Assembly: GCA_963556145.1 (NCBI GenBank)
Contig: OY744470.1
Coordinates: forward strand, 1,178,001-1,242,000
Reading direction: 5' to 3'
From: Hygrocybe punicea
Lineage: Eukaryota > Basidiomycota > Agaricomycetes > Agaricales > Hygrophoraceae
DNA length: 64,000 bases
The notes below the pieces were generated by a model. The model saw nothing but the letters and a program-made list of their open reading frames with translations, did not search any database and was not told where the DNA came from. Positions 12,189 to 21,463 of the stretch are shown in pieces; the first letter of the stretch is position 1; each line of letters begins with the position of its first letter. A program made the translations under genes and the position numbers.

Positions 12189-12541
12189 CGATGCTGACCA
12201 GTATCGATGATTAATCGATGATTGGTGATAGTGACTCGGACTTGAATGTATGAGTCAGCCAAGCACGAACTTGAATCCGGCGCGGGAATATATCTCATCT
12301 CGTACCACATATCCTCTCGCTTCTCTGAAGGCGTCAGGATTACGCGCGCATTGAATACACAGTGAGTGTTGAAGCTTTAATGACCTATCTACACTACTCA
12401 ACATCACTGGGTCGTATAACAGCGAAATCTATCCAGCCGCATCGTGGACTCGCGGTGATCCACGATGTCCACCACATCAAACACGCTAATGAAAGACCAA
12501 CGATACAGAGCCAGGTGCGCTCGGCTTCTGAATATCCAACT
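12189..12541. promoter_or_regulatory. Divergent intergenic region between KDZ transposase and accessory genes
   Basis: About 350 bp separates the leftward transposase start from the likely start of the rightward 176-aa gene. It contains ATCGATGATTAATCGATGAT near 12205-12225, a short AT-rich repeat. It may act as a two-way promoter; this is inferred from layout alone. An in-frame ATG at 12380 upstream of 12542 would lengthen the small gene. Confidence 0.4.
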
Positions 12542-13125
12542 ATGGGTCATCATCAAGTACTGAACGTCAGGAATCTCGCTCGCATCCGCGAGAAGGACCG
12601 CCTTCGCGCTGCTAAGTAACTTGCTATTTTCTTTATCCGCTTACTAGTTTTACCCGTTGTATTTTCAGACGGCGGCAAGGCTTGGTGGCGTCTCGGTGTC
12701 AAGGCAGCAAGACTGCATCGAACTCGTGCACCAATGTCCCCTCGAAACTCCCCAATCTTGAGAAGCCGTCTCCGCCCAGTGAGATCTCTGCGGCGGAAAT
12801 CGTAGCGGATACCCGCGCCATGGTCTGGGAATGGACCAGGGACAGGGGGCCCATTTCTGGTTGGTTCGAGGCCTTGGCCGCCGAATTTCAGGAGGCCGAG
12901 CGGAGCGGAACGCTTGCTGATATGACACAGGACTGGCGATCTCATCTCAATGTAGGAAAGGCGCTCTTGCGCGATTTGGAGGGAGTTATTCGCAGCCGGC
13001 TGCCGAGCAACGAGAACGCGTTGCGAGATCTTCTGAGACAGGTGTTTGACCTTATATCCACACTCCAGGCTGGGATAGCCATGATGGAAGCCTACTTGGC
13101 TGTACTGTCTCATTATCGCGGTTAA
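12542..13125 (+). CDS. Small KDZ accessory protein, unknown function (176 aa)
   Basis: Two exons, 12542-12615 and 12669-13125, joined by a GTAACT...TTTCAG intron. The N-terminus is basic (RNLARIREKDRLRAAKRRQG) and resembles a DNA-contacting helix in character. The rest is mostly helical, with a Trp-rich segment (WEWTRDRGPISGWFEAL) and a leucine-rich C-terminal helix. It is transcribed away from the transposase and towards the larger accessory gene 113 bp downstream. I do not recognise the family. DNA binding or a regulatory role in transposition is only a suggestion from the basic segment and location. Confidence 0.6.
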
Positions 13126-13237
13126 CAAATTGGAGTGCATCAGATCTTAATATTCATGATAGGGGTGAACTCTGTCAGGTACAATTTACAGAGGGGATGT
13201 TGGACGACTCGGCTGCTAATTCCTAACCAAGCATTCA

Positions 13238-15608
13238 ATGTCAACAAGTGACAAAAATAAAGGTGGTCAAAAGGCATGGACGACGAACGAGCAGAAGGAC
13301 TGGCTTACCAACAGATTGCCTTCCTACGTGGCATCCAGAGCCAGCGATTCGCCTTCGGATTTCTGGGCCGGCGTTTTTGAGGGTTGGTTCGAAAACTGGC
13401 CAATCAGCGGCGCAGACGAAGGAGATGCGGCGGCGAAGTCATCTGAGGAGCAGGCAAAGAAGAAAAAGGCGGTGAGTGATGTCCAACATCCAACAATCCA
13501 GGCACTCACAGAATTCCTGCCGCTAGCAAATCAAGGACTGGTTTAAAAATCACAGTCGAGCGAGTGCGTCTAGCATAGAGGGACGGCGTGGCCTTCTCGA
13601 TCTCCGCGCCAAGAGGCAGCGCAAACTGACACCATGTCAAGCCTATTCGAAACTGTATTACGACGCGAAACTCAAAGCAGTCGTGAATGAACGTTGGAGG
13701 GAGCAATACCTGAACGAACACCCCGACCATGACCTAACCGAGCCAGTGCCCGTGCCTACGATCAAATTTCGGAATGCCGTGACACAAGAATTGTTTGAGG
13801 GAGAGGCTGCGGACGTGAAGGAAAAGGTCGAGCGGGAGCGGGAGAAACTCGGACAGGAGGAGTTTACGGACCTTGACGCAGCAGATGGGCTTGATCAAAA
13901 GGAGCGTGAGCGCATCAAAACTGCGCAGCAGTTTCAAACGTACATTCCTCTTCGTAGCTCTTGACCAATCCAAGCTGCTAACGGTGTCGTTTTCTTGACA
14001 GTGGTATCGACTCGCTTAGCCACACGATGACGAAACTCTTGGAGGAGATCTACATTAAAACTGGCATGATTGGGATGGCCTTGTTTGCTGGTCCCGAGCC
14101 CAGTCAAGGCGGGAATATTACTGTACTCGAGTGAGTGGTACGGCGACTTGAATTTTTGATTTCTTGGACTGATTGTGCTCGGTTGTTGAGATTCCACAAG
14201 GGAAAATCAACTCATGGTCACGATTTTGGAGTTGCCCATGACGAGTTTGCCACTCATGTTCGGAAACCTTTCAATCACTTCGCGTCCCGTTGTTTTCGTG
14301 AGTACCACAAAGTGTTTCCTTTTTTTGCATGAATAACAGTAAATCTGCAGCGAATTCTGTACGGATTTCCCGAGCGCTTCCAGGAACTGAGGATCTCGCC
14401 AATTATTTAAGCAAGGTATGTACTGAGTTTCGATTGAATGTTTTTCTCACTCACCTTACCTTCCAGCCCGACGACGATGACTTGGCTAAACCCTCAGATG
14501 CCTCTCGCCGAACCCGGACTTCGTTGCCCAAAGCCGATGGCAAGGGGAAACACCGCTATCGTTCGGCTGAGACGATCGATGACTTGGACGACGAGGGTCC
14601 GGCCAATCAACTTGAGGCGCCGAAACTCACTTGGTCTGCCGCAGCCCCGGACACTGAGTCTGAATATGAGAGGGAGAAGCGCGAGAATGTTGCGAGGAAC
14701 CGAGCATTGCTGAAGGATGTGCAGGGATCTTACGCGGAACTGATAAAGGACCTTGGGAGGTCTTTGCCGTCTGGTTCTAAACCAAAGGCTGGAACAGCAA
14801 TGAAGAGTTTGGAGGACCAATTGGTCTCCAGTTTGTCTAAGGTATGTTCAAGTTTGCATTTATTGAACAGCTGCAACACTGACGGATCACATGTAGCTAA
14901 ATGAGAAGGGTGGATTGGAGTCGGAAGATGATGGCAACAATACTAGTGGTTTGCTGGCGCCAGAAGGGACTGTTTCTGAGAACATGCCTATTTGCGAGAA
15001 GTCTGCTTCGCCTGAATGGTTCCAGAAGTATATCGACAGGTTGGAAGCTGTTGAGGGACCTGAGCCTCTCAAGGAGATCATTCAAAAGTTTCCTAGGTTT
15101 GAGATGGCATTGGGTTTTCCGACTGGGCAGGTAGGTGAATTTAATTGATTACAGTTTTGCCACACTCACATGGATGTAGGGAAAAGCCATGGCATTGTCT
15201 ACTACTGGTCGGCCTGATATAATTGGTCGCTGGATCAATAGTGGACGAAAAGCTTTACCAGTGATTGATGATCTGCCTGCTTTTGTGGGGTCCTGGAAGA
15301 GATGGTGGGGTGCCCTGCAACCCAAGTCACGTGTCCAGAAAGGTAATGGCAAGGGGTCCCGAGGGGTAGATGATAAGGAGGAGTGGGAGGACTTACGTAA
15401 AGGAAGCATTAATGGCTTCTTTAACATTGTGGTCAGTCTTGCCTCTTGGTGGATGGCACTGAAGACTGCAGCACAGCGGAAGATATTTCTTGAGATGATT
15501 GATGAGGTGTCCTGGGCAATGGATCAGATGATGGGTGAGGTTGGAGCTGGGAAGAAGCGTGGTCACAACACTGTTGAAGAGGAGGGTAGTAGAAAATCCA
15601 AGAAGTAA
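13238..15608 (+). CDS. Large KDZ accessory protein with SANT-like and homeodomain-like segments (661 aa)
   Basis: Eight exons give one open frame: 13238-13471, 13527-13939, 14002-14130, 14191-14297, 14351-14415, 14467-14841, 14897-15130 and 15180-15608. The N-terminus has a tryptophan-spaced helical segment (WTTNEQKDWLTNRL ... FWAGVFEGWFENWP) reminiscent of Myb/SANT folds, and exon 2 opens with QIKDWFKNHSR, resembling a homeodomain recognition helix. A conserved-looking middle (HTMTKLLEEIYIKTGMIGM, HKGKSTHGHDFGVAHDEF) and a C-terminal GRPDIIGRWI...WKRWWGALQP block follow. I recall many mushroom proteins with this order, but no named function. Inside the KDZ element it is probably cargo; DNA binding is inference. 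Confidence 0.78.
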
Positions 15609-15968
15609 GTCAACTATTCATTTTCTTTGATTGGTGTCTGAAAAGTGACGTAGGCAGAGAAAGGCCTGATGTGGGCTATAAGGGGGGGGGGGGAATTTGT
15701 GATATACCCAGAAGTATTTTGTGTTTGATGGTTGGCTTGGAAAAATGATTGGGGTGCTATGATATTTGCTTGTGCATTGAAACTGAAAGTTGATCCCTGA
15801 GCAAGATTTGGTCCAGATAAAATCTTGCAGTAATTGAGCCTAACATTTGAAGAGACAAGCTATGGTCCTGAATAAAGGTTGACCCTGGAATATGTTGATT
15901 GTTGATAAGTCCCACAGGAAATGACCCACAACAATACCTGAACCAATGTTGATGCACGCTAGGAGTTT
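15609..15968. other. KDZ internal non-coding stretch
   Basis: Lies between the accessory gene stop and the right inverted arm. It contains a run of G residues (about 15682) and no open frame of interest. It probably holds the 3' UTR of the accessory gene. Confidence 0.5.
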
Positions 15969-17425
15969 GTAATGCATGTTGATATGTACGATGGCTGTAT
16001 GTCCCCAGTCCCAGGCAGGAAATGATCACTGAACTGAAGGAAATGATGACTGTGAGTGCCATGATTGTGTGTTGAGAGTCAAAGGCAGGAAATGATCACT
16101 GAAATGAAGAAAGTATTGATTGGAAGTGTAATCCCCGATGCAATCCAATGCTGCAGTAATAGCTGGGCCCCGGCCAACCCAATGTGGCAGCAATAGCTGA
16201 GCCCTGGCCAACCCAATGCTGCAGCAATAGCTGAAGCTAGGTCAACTTACCCTGCAGCAATAGCTGGCCCTGGGTCAACCTGGTGCTGCAGCAAGAGCTG
16301 GGGCCGGGTCAACCCAATGCTGCAGCAATAGCTGGCCCTGGGTCAACCTGGTGCTGCAGCAAGAGCTGGGGCCGGGTCAACCCAATGCTGCAGCAATAGC
16401 TGGACCTGGGTCAACCTGGTGCTGCAGCAACAGCTGGCCCTGGGTCAACCCGGTGCTGCAGCAATAGCTGGCCCTGGGTCAACCTGGTGCTGCAGCAAGA
16501 GCTGGGGCCGGGTCAACCCAATGCTGCAGCAATAGCTTGACCTGGGTCAACCTGGTGCTGCAGCAAGAGCTGGGGCCGGGTCAACCCAATGCTGCAGCAA
16601 TAGCTGGGGCCGGGTCAACCCAATGCTGCAGCAATAGCTGGCCCTGGGTCAACCTGGTGCTGCAGCAAGAGCTGGGGCCGGGTCAACCCAATGCTGCAGC
16701 AATAGCTGGACCTGGGTCAACCTGGTGCTGCAGCAACAGCTGGCCCTGGGTCAACCCGGTGCTGCAGCAATAGCTGGCCCTGGGTCAACCTGGTGCTGCA
16801 GCAAGAGCTGGGGCCAGGTCAACCCAATGCTGCAGGCATTGCTGGGGCCAGGTCGACCCAATGCCGCAGCAATAGCTGGCCCTGGGTTGACCCGATGGTG
16901 CAGCAATAGCTGGGCCCTGGTTGACCCAATGCTGCAGCTAGGTCAACCTACCCTGCAGCAAGTGCTGGGCCAGGGTCAACCCAGTGCTGCAGCAATAGCT
17001 GGACCCCAGTCACCCTACCCTCCAGCAAGTGCTGGACCCAGGTCAACCCAGTGCTGCAGCAACAGCTGGAGCCAGGTCAACCCCAGCCTGCAGCAAGACC
17101 TGGTCTGGGGTCAACCCAGTGCTGCAGCAATAACTGAAACCAGGTCAACCCACATTGCTTGAACAGCTGGACCTGGGTCAACCCAACCATCCCAGAATAG
17201 CTGCCCTGGGTTAACCTACCCCATGGCAGAGCTGGCACTGGGTTGACCCACCCAGCTGCCCTTCACCAGGAAGAGCTGTACCTGGGTCAACCTACCCCTC
17301 TACATTTCCCCAGCAAGAACTGTCATTTGGGTTAACCTACCCCCCCAGCAAGCAACTGCGCTATGTGTACCTACCTTTTGCAACTATATCTGCGATTGGG
17401 TTAACCAAAACGACTGGGTCTACTG
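15969..17425. repeat. Right terminal inverted repeat with expanded 34-bp subterminal array
   Basis: Reverse complement of the left arm, but about 450 bp longer. The extra length is a tandem array (about 16240-16860) of alternating 34-bp units, each with GCTGCAGCAA, AGCTGG and GGGTCAACC. Open frames through this array (for example 16537-17162) are repeat artefacts. Confidence 0.88.
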
Positions 17426-17432
17426 TGACGTG
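17426..17432. repeat. Right target site duplication of the KDZ element
   Basis: TGACGTG directly after the terminal GGGTCTACTG, identical to 7523-7529. Confidence 0.9.
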
Positions 17433-17839
17433 GCGGGTGCATTGGACGATGGCGGCATGTTGGGCGTGTGTGCGGACGGCGTTGGGGCCTGCGAAACGGT
17501 CGACGGGGGTGCTATCGATGTTGTGGGGACTTGGGACATGGTTGGCCGAGTGGGGGACGCGAATGGCGTCGTGTTTGTGGTTGGTCGCGCGTTTTCTGCC
17601 TTTGGTGAGTCCTGGGCTGTTGTCTCGAGGTGCGTACCTTCCATTGCGCGACGGAGCGTCTGTCGTGCCGTCTTTTCCTTCTGCCGTATCTTTTCCTTCA
17701 TCCTTTTCTCCGCGTTTTTCTCTTTCTCCTCGCGTTCGTCCGCTAACCGCTTTTGCAGCTCGAGAATCCTTGCGTCGCGTTCCGCGTGGAGCTCCTTTTC
17801 AGTCTTCTTGGTCTTCGGGTTTTGTGTTTTTGGTGCCAT
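17426..17839 (-). pseudogene. 5' part of the nested LTR element's gene, cut off by KDZ
   Basis: ATG at 17839. The first 138 codons are intact up to the KDZ insertion. Residues 1-80 are Lys/Glu/Arg-rich and should form a coiled coil (KELHAERDARILELQKRLAD); residues 80-138 are Pro/Thr/Ser-rich. The frame continues at 7522. The start lies about 310 bp downstream of the primer-binding site, as expected for the first gene of an LTR element. The coiled coil could support particle assembly, but no Gag motif is recognised. Confidence 0.7.
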
Positions 17840-18124
17840 GGCGTAGTCGTGTAGCTAGACAGATTGTATGAATAGAAGAATGTCGTCGGGGATAATAATT
17901 CGGGCGTGTGAAAATCTGAACCAAAATTGAAAGTGAAAAATGACACGGAACAACGAGAAACAGAATAAACGAGACGGATATAAATGAGACGGCGAGGAGA
18001 TAGTGTTTGATTCTGATGTGTCTTTGCGCTTCGTTTGCGCGTCCTGTTGGGTTCCTGGTTGAATTCTTTCAATACTCGAAATTGCGTGTTTTGGTCCTTT
18101 CGAGATCTGGTCCTACGGTCGTGT

Positions 18125-18147
18125 GGCTCGAATCTCTCTCATCACCA
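18125..18147 (-). other. Primer-binding site of the nested LTR element
   Basis: On the minus strand, three bases after the 5' LTR, the sequence begins TGGTGATGAGAG and is complementary to a tRNA-like 3' end (GGCTCGAATCTCTC...ATCACCA, including CCA and part of a T-arm). The gypsy element has nearly the same site. Confidence 0.75.
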
Positions 18148-18150
18148 CAT

Positions 18151-18311
18151 TGGAGGGGGAATCTCCGGACCTCAGGGAAGAGCTCAGGGGGAGCCGCGGC
18201 TGGGAGGGGAAAGCTGAGGAAACCCAAGGATGGATGACTAAGCTACTACAGGAAAGGAAATCTACTAACTAAGGGTCTCCGGGGTCCTAGGGGCTAGCAG
18301 CTACTGCTGCA
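18151..18311 (-). repeat. 5' LTR of the nested non-autonomous element
   Basis: 161 bp, TG...CA, matching 6044-6204. It is the upstream LTR because the primer-binding site lies beside it and the gene reads leftwards. Confidence 0.88.
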
Positions 18312-19330
18312 GCGTCCCCAATCTCTCCGTCATCAGGGTGATCGTCGCCATCACACACCGTCCAGACGGGTGTGGTGGCTGTAGAGGGATGCTGTGTGTG
18401 TGCTTGGGGGTCTGGCGTAGTTTGCGGTGATGCTGTACGCTTCGTTGGGCAACGTCGTTGGTGCTGGGCGTGGCGTCCTTTGCGGTGAGAGCTCTGGCGT
18501 TCAGCTGGTGTCGCAGTGGGGGGCGTTTCACGTGGGGCTTCCCGTATCTGGCTTGGTGTGTCGGCGTCGTCCCCGGTTTCCGCGGTGTTGCACAGCGCTG
18601 TGTCTGACAATTCCATGAGCGGGGCGAATGGGTTCCGGGTGCTGATCGTAGTGGGCGATTCCACTAGCGAAGCGTTGGTTGTCACTGTGTCGTGGACCAC
18701 AACATTCACGACTGGGATGGTGGGAGGCACGGCCTCCGGGTTCTCGTTTTGTAGTGTCGTCCATCCGCCGTCGTGTGGAATCCGCAAGGTGTCGTCGCTG
18801 TAGTCGTGGACGGCGTTGAATTGCTGGAGCAAAGGTTTGCCCAGGAGTAGGGACCAGGAGCCGCCACTGGGAAACACCTCAAAAGCAGCTGTCTTGTGTG
18901 AATTCCCAAGTTTGACATCGCCTTGCCAACGTCCTTGTGATGGTTCCCTGGCGCCGTTCGCCAAGTGCAGGGTTTTGTGTGATGGTTGTAATTTACCCAG
19001 CTGGTGTTGCATTTCGTTGTATGTAGTCAAGCAAATAGAGTTCACCATTGCGCCGTCGTCAACGAGACTGCGGACGCGCTGGTGTGACCCGTTGGGGCCT
19101 TGGAGGTCAACTGATTGCAAAAATGGTTTCGCAGTGTGTGGGGTTACCGGTTCATTCTTTCCCACCGCGTACAGGTCAACAGTTTCGTGTTTGGATTCGT
19201 GACCTGAACATGAGATATCGGTACTGACTAAAGAGTCCTGTGCCATGTCCATATGCGGCTTTATTTCGGGAGAATGTACCGGCACATCCCCGACCCATCC
19301 CGTACAGTGGTCGGGGACCGGCGTTTCCAT
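18312..19330 (-). pseudogene. gypsy protease region of the pro-pol frame
   Basis: An open frame starting in the gag 3' region encodes an aspartic protease core: LVDDGAMVNSI (catalytic D-[DST]-G-like turn) about 85 residues in, and SLLLGKPLLQQFNAVHDY at the distal hydrophobic-Gly motif. The downstream Pro/Thr-rich linker is cut at 18312 by the nested element. Joining to 6043 after removing the element and the 4-bp duplication keeps the frame through to RT. The protease would process Gag and Pol in the particle. The frame differs from gag, so the original would have needed frameshifting or has gained an indel. Confidence 0.8.
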
Positions 19331-19362
19331 CTGTTCATTTGTCTGGGCCGCCCGACTTTCAT

Positions 19363-20684
19363 CTACGCGGACAGCCCCCTCCCATTTCCCTGGGTGTCAT
19401 CAAAGTCGTTTGGGTAGTGATATCCGCCGTATTGCTGTTCGTAGTCGTTGTACCCGCCATAGTTTTGGTGTCCGTAGGACATGTAGTTTACACTCTGCAT
19501 TTGGCGTTCTTTCCACGCTTCGCAGGCGATGTGAGATGCTATCCGCCGCCAGGTACGTTCGTTCTCGGGGAGTGTGGTGCCGCCACAAACCGGTGCTCCC
19601 GCGCGGTGGCCTGCTTGGCTGCAGTCCCAACACTCCTGCGACCCTAGTGGTGCTGTACCCGGGGTAAGTGGGTATGGGCGTAGCTCGTCCGGTTGTGCGT
19701 CAGCGTGGGCGCGATGCCATTCGTCGACTTCAGCTCTGTGGGCGGCGCGTCCCTGGTCCGTGTCAGGGTGTTGCTGGATGGTGAGGTTCTGCAAGTCGTG
19801 ATATCGAGTAGCGATGGGTCGACCCCAGGCGCTGGGTTGGAATGGGAATGGTCCGGGCTGTCGAGCGGTATTGGGGTTTCCTGCTCCCCCTCGGTAGGGT
19901 TGTGGGGCAGGTCCTCTATTCACGAACAGGTTGCCCCTACCTCCCACGTTCATGCCGAATGGGTCACCCGCATTTCCTTGAGTAGGCTGGTACTGATGGG
20001 TAGGGGTATATTGTTGGCGGGGGAATGTCGTGGGTTGGAGATGTGTGTGGGCGAGTGTTTCACACAGGGCTTTGGTTGGTGAGGCCGGGGTACGCGCCAA
20101 ACGGGCGGTTTCCTCGTCCTTCTCGTATTTTGAGACGGTTTCTCGTAGGTGGGTAATGTCGACGTTGCAGACTGTGTCGGCTAGTTCGTCATATGTAGCG
20201 CGGGGCTTGTGTCGTATGAGGTCACGGACCGGCGTTGGGAGCGCGTCGAAGATGTCTTGGAGGAGGAGGCAGTTGGTGTCCTCGGCGTCTTTCACCTTGG
20301 CGACTAATCCGTTTGCCCACTTAATGTGGGTCCAGACCTCCTTCGACCCCACTGTCTTGGTTTTTGTACCGAGGGTGTCGACAGGTAGTGTCCATTCCTT
20401 GAGCTCGCGAATACGTTCGGTCTTGGACAGTTTGGGAATCACATTCTTTGGCCATTGCTTTTCGAAGGCCTCTACGAGTTTGTTTTGGTGTCGTTGGCTA
20501 ATCCATCGAGCCACTGATCGGTGGTGCCGCCGAAGTCCAGGTTGTTTCGAAAGCAGTCGATTTTCTTGTTGTCGGTGGTGTACTCCTTATCTTCGATCTT
20601 AATGTTGATTTCTCGTAGGAATTGTCCTGATGTTGTTTTTTCGTCAGGGCCTCCGTCCCAGCGTAAGGAACCCGATTCGCCCAT
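19363..20684 (-). pseudogene. gypsy gag with CCHC knuckle, frameshifted
   Basis: The N-terminal part (from 20684: SLRWDGGPDEKTT, FLREINIKIEDK, NLDFGGTTDQWLDGLA) and the main part (from about 20514 to 19363) lie in different frames, and the protein clearly runs from one to the other. A single indel near 20500 breaks it. The central region is a typical retrotransposon capsid (EAFEKQWPK, IFDALPTPVRDLI). The C-terminus has a Gln/Asn/Gly/Pro-rich segment, a zinc knuckle CWDCSQAGHRAGAPVC and a Tyr/Gly-rich tail. A Pro/Thr/Ser-rich stretch upstream of 20684 may be an N-terminal extension. Confidence 0.82.
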
Positions 20685-20952
20685 TCTAGGTCTGGGTGGA
20701 CGTGGAAGTGGTATAGTTGGCGAGGTTGGTGGGGTGGTTGGTTCCGGGTTCTCGGAGTCTGTCGAGGGCGTTGTGATTGAGGAGACCGATGATGTGGAAG
20801 ACGTCGGCGGGGTGCTCGAGTATCTACCGTATTGGTCTCGGACTCGTATAGTTGATCTGCGTGTATGTGGCGCTGGATGTGGGTGGATTATTGGAGCCGT
20901 TTTTGCTGGGGAGTGTTGTTGTGGGTTCGTTGTGATTCTGTGTTCTGCGCGT

Positions 20953-21325
20953 GGTTCTCGGTGCTCGGTTCTCGGTTCTCAGTGCTCGGTTCTCGGTTCT
21001 CGGTTCTCGGTTCTCGGTTCTCGGTTCTCGGTTCTCGGTTCTCGGTTCTCGGTTCTCGGTTCTCGGTTCTCGGTTCTCGGTTCTCGGTTCTCGGTTCTCG
21101 GTTCTCGGTTCTCGGTTCTCGGTTCTCGGTTCTCGGTTCTCGGTTCTCGGTTCTCGGTTCTCGGTTCTCGGTTCTCGGTTCTCGGTTCTCGGTTCTCGGT
21201 TCTCGGTTCTCGGTTCTCGGTTCTCGGTTCTCGGTTCTCGGTTCTCGCTCGGTGCTCGGTTTTTGGTTCTCGGTTCTCGGTTCTCGGTGCTCGGTGCTCG
21301 GTTTTTGGTTCTCGGGTTCTTGGTG
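20953..21325. repeat. 7-bp minisatellite (GGTTCTC)n in the gypsy leader
   Basis: About 50 head-to-tail copies with a few variants (GGTGCTC, GGTTTTTGGTTCTC) between the primer-binding site and gag. Because the unit is 7 bp, every frame through it has a 7-residue period, which explains the long repetitive frames on both strands. On the minus strand one frame (complement 20824-21411) begins MTSHPTLTSQKAQ and would read into the region before gag but in another frame. Confidence 0.9.
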
Positions 21326-21436
21326 TCTAGTGATGAAGTGCTCGGGTTATGGGTGCTCGGTGTTGTGGGTCGTTGGGCTTTTTGGGAAGTCAGCGTTGGG
21401 TGGGAGGTCACTAAAAATCAATGCTTGGTGTGGGAT

Positions 21437-21460
21437 GGGTTGGAATCGCTCTCATCACCA
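21437..21460 (-). other. Primer-binding site of the gypsy element
   Basis: On the minus strand TGGTGATGAGAGCGATTC begins three bases after the LTR and is complementary to a tRNA-like 3' end finishing CTCTCATCACCA. It matches the nested element's site except for three positions. Confidence 0.7.
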
Positions 21461-21463
21461 CGT

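Larger units (their letters stand above)
7530..17425. mobile_element. Complete KDZ-family DNA transposon (9,896 bp)
   Basis: Ends are perfect inverted repeats starting CAGTAGACCCAGTCG and flanked by a 7-bp duplication. Inside are a minus-strand multi-exon transposase with a CxC2-type cysteine cluster (8554-12188) and two rightward genes (12542-13125 and 13238-15608). The inverted arms are about 1.0 kb (left) and 1.46 kb (right), filled with short repeats. KDZ elements (Kyakuja, Dileera, Zisupton) are large DNA transposons known to be expanded in mushroom genomes, often with accessory genes. Clean TSDs and open frames suggest a recent and possibly still mobile insertion. Confidence 0.92.
6044..18311 (-). 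mobile_element. Non-autonomous LTR retroelement, 161-bp LTRs, nested in gypsy pol and split by KDZ
   Basis: Identical-looking 161-bp direct repeats (6044-6204 and 18151-18311) start TG and end CA. Next to the right copy, on the minus strand, is a primer-binding site; next to the left copy is a purine tract. Without the KDZ insertion and its extra 7-bp duplication the element is 2,365 bp. It carries one minus-strand frame and no RT, RNase H or integrase motif, so it must rely on an autonomous partner. The flanking bases GCAT (6040-6043) and GCGT (18312-18315) fit a 4-bp duplication with one CpG-type transition. Confidence 0.85.

Noticed and set aside
12682..13125. Start of the small KDZ accessory gene at 12682
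   Set aside because: That codon is GTG; a spliced upstream exon gives an ATG start in frame with good intron signals.
16537..17162. Open frames with repeats of LQQ..GPGQPNAAAIAG type
   Set aside because: They lie in the KDZ subterminal array and change frame with repeat number; the reverse-complement arm has equivalent frames.
18125..18147. tRNA gene suggested by a T-arm and CCA end
   Set aside because: Only the 3' end is present, directly beside an LTR, and CCA is encoded; it is a primer-binding site.
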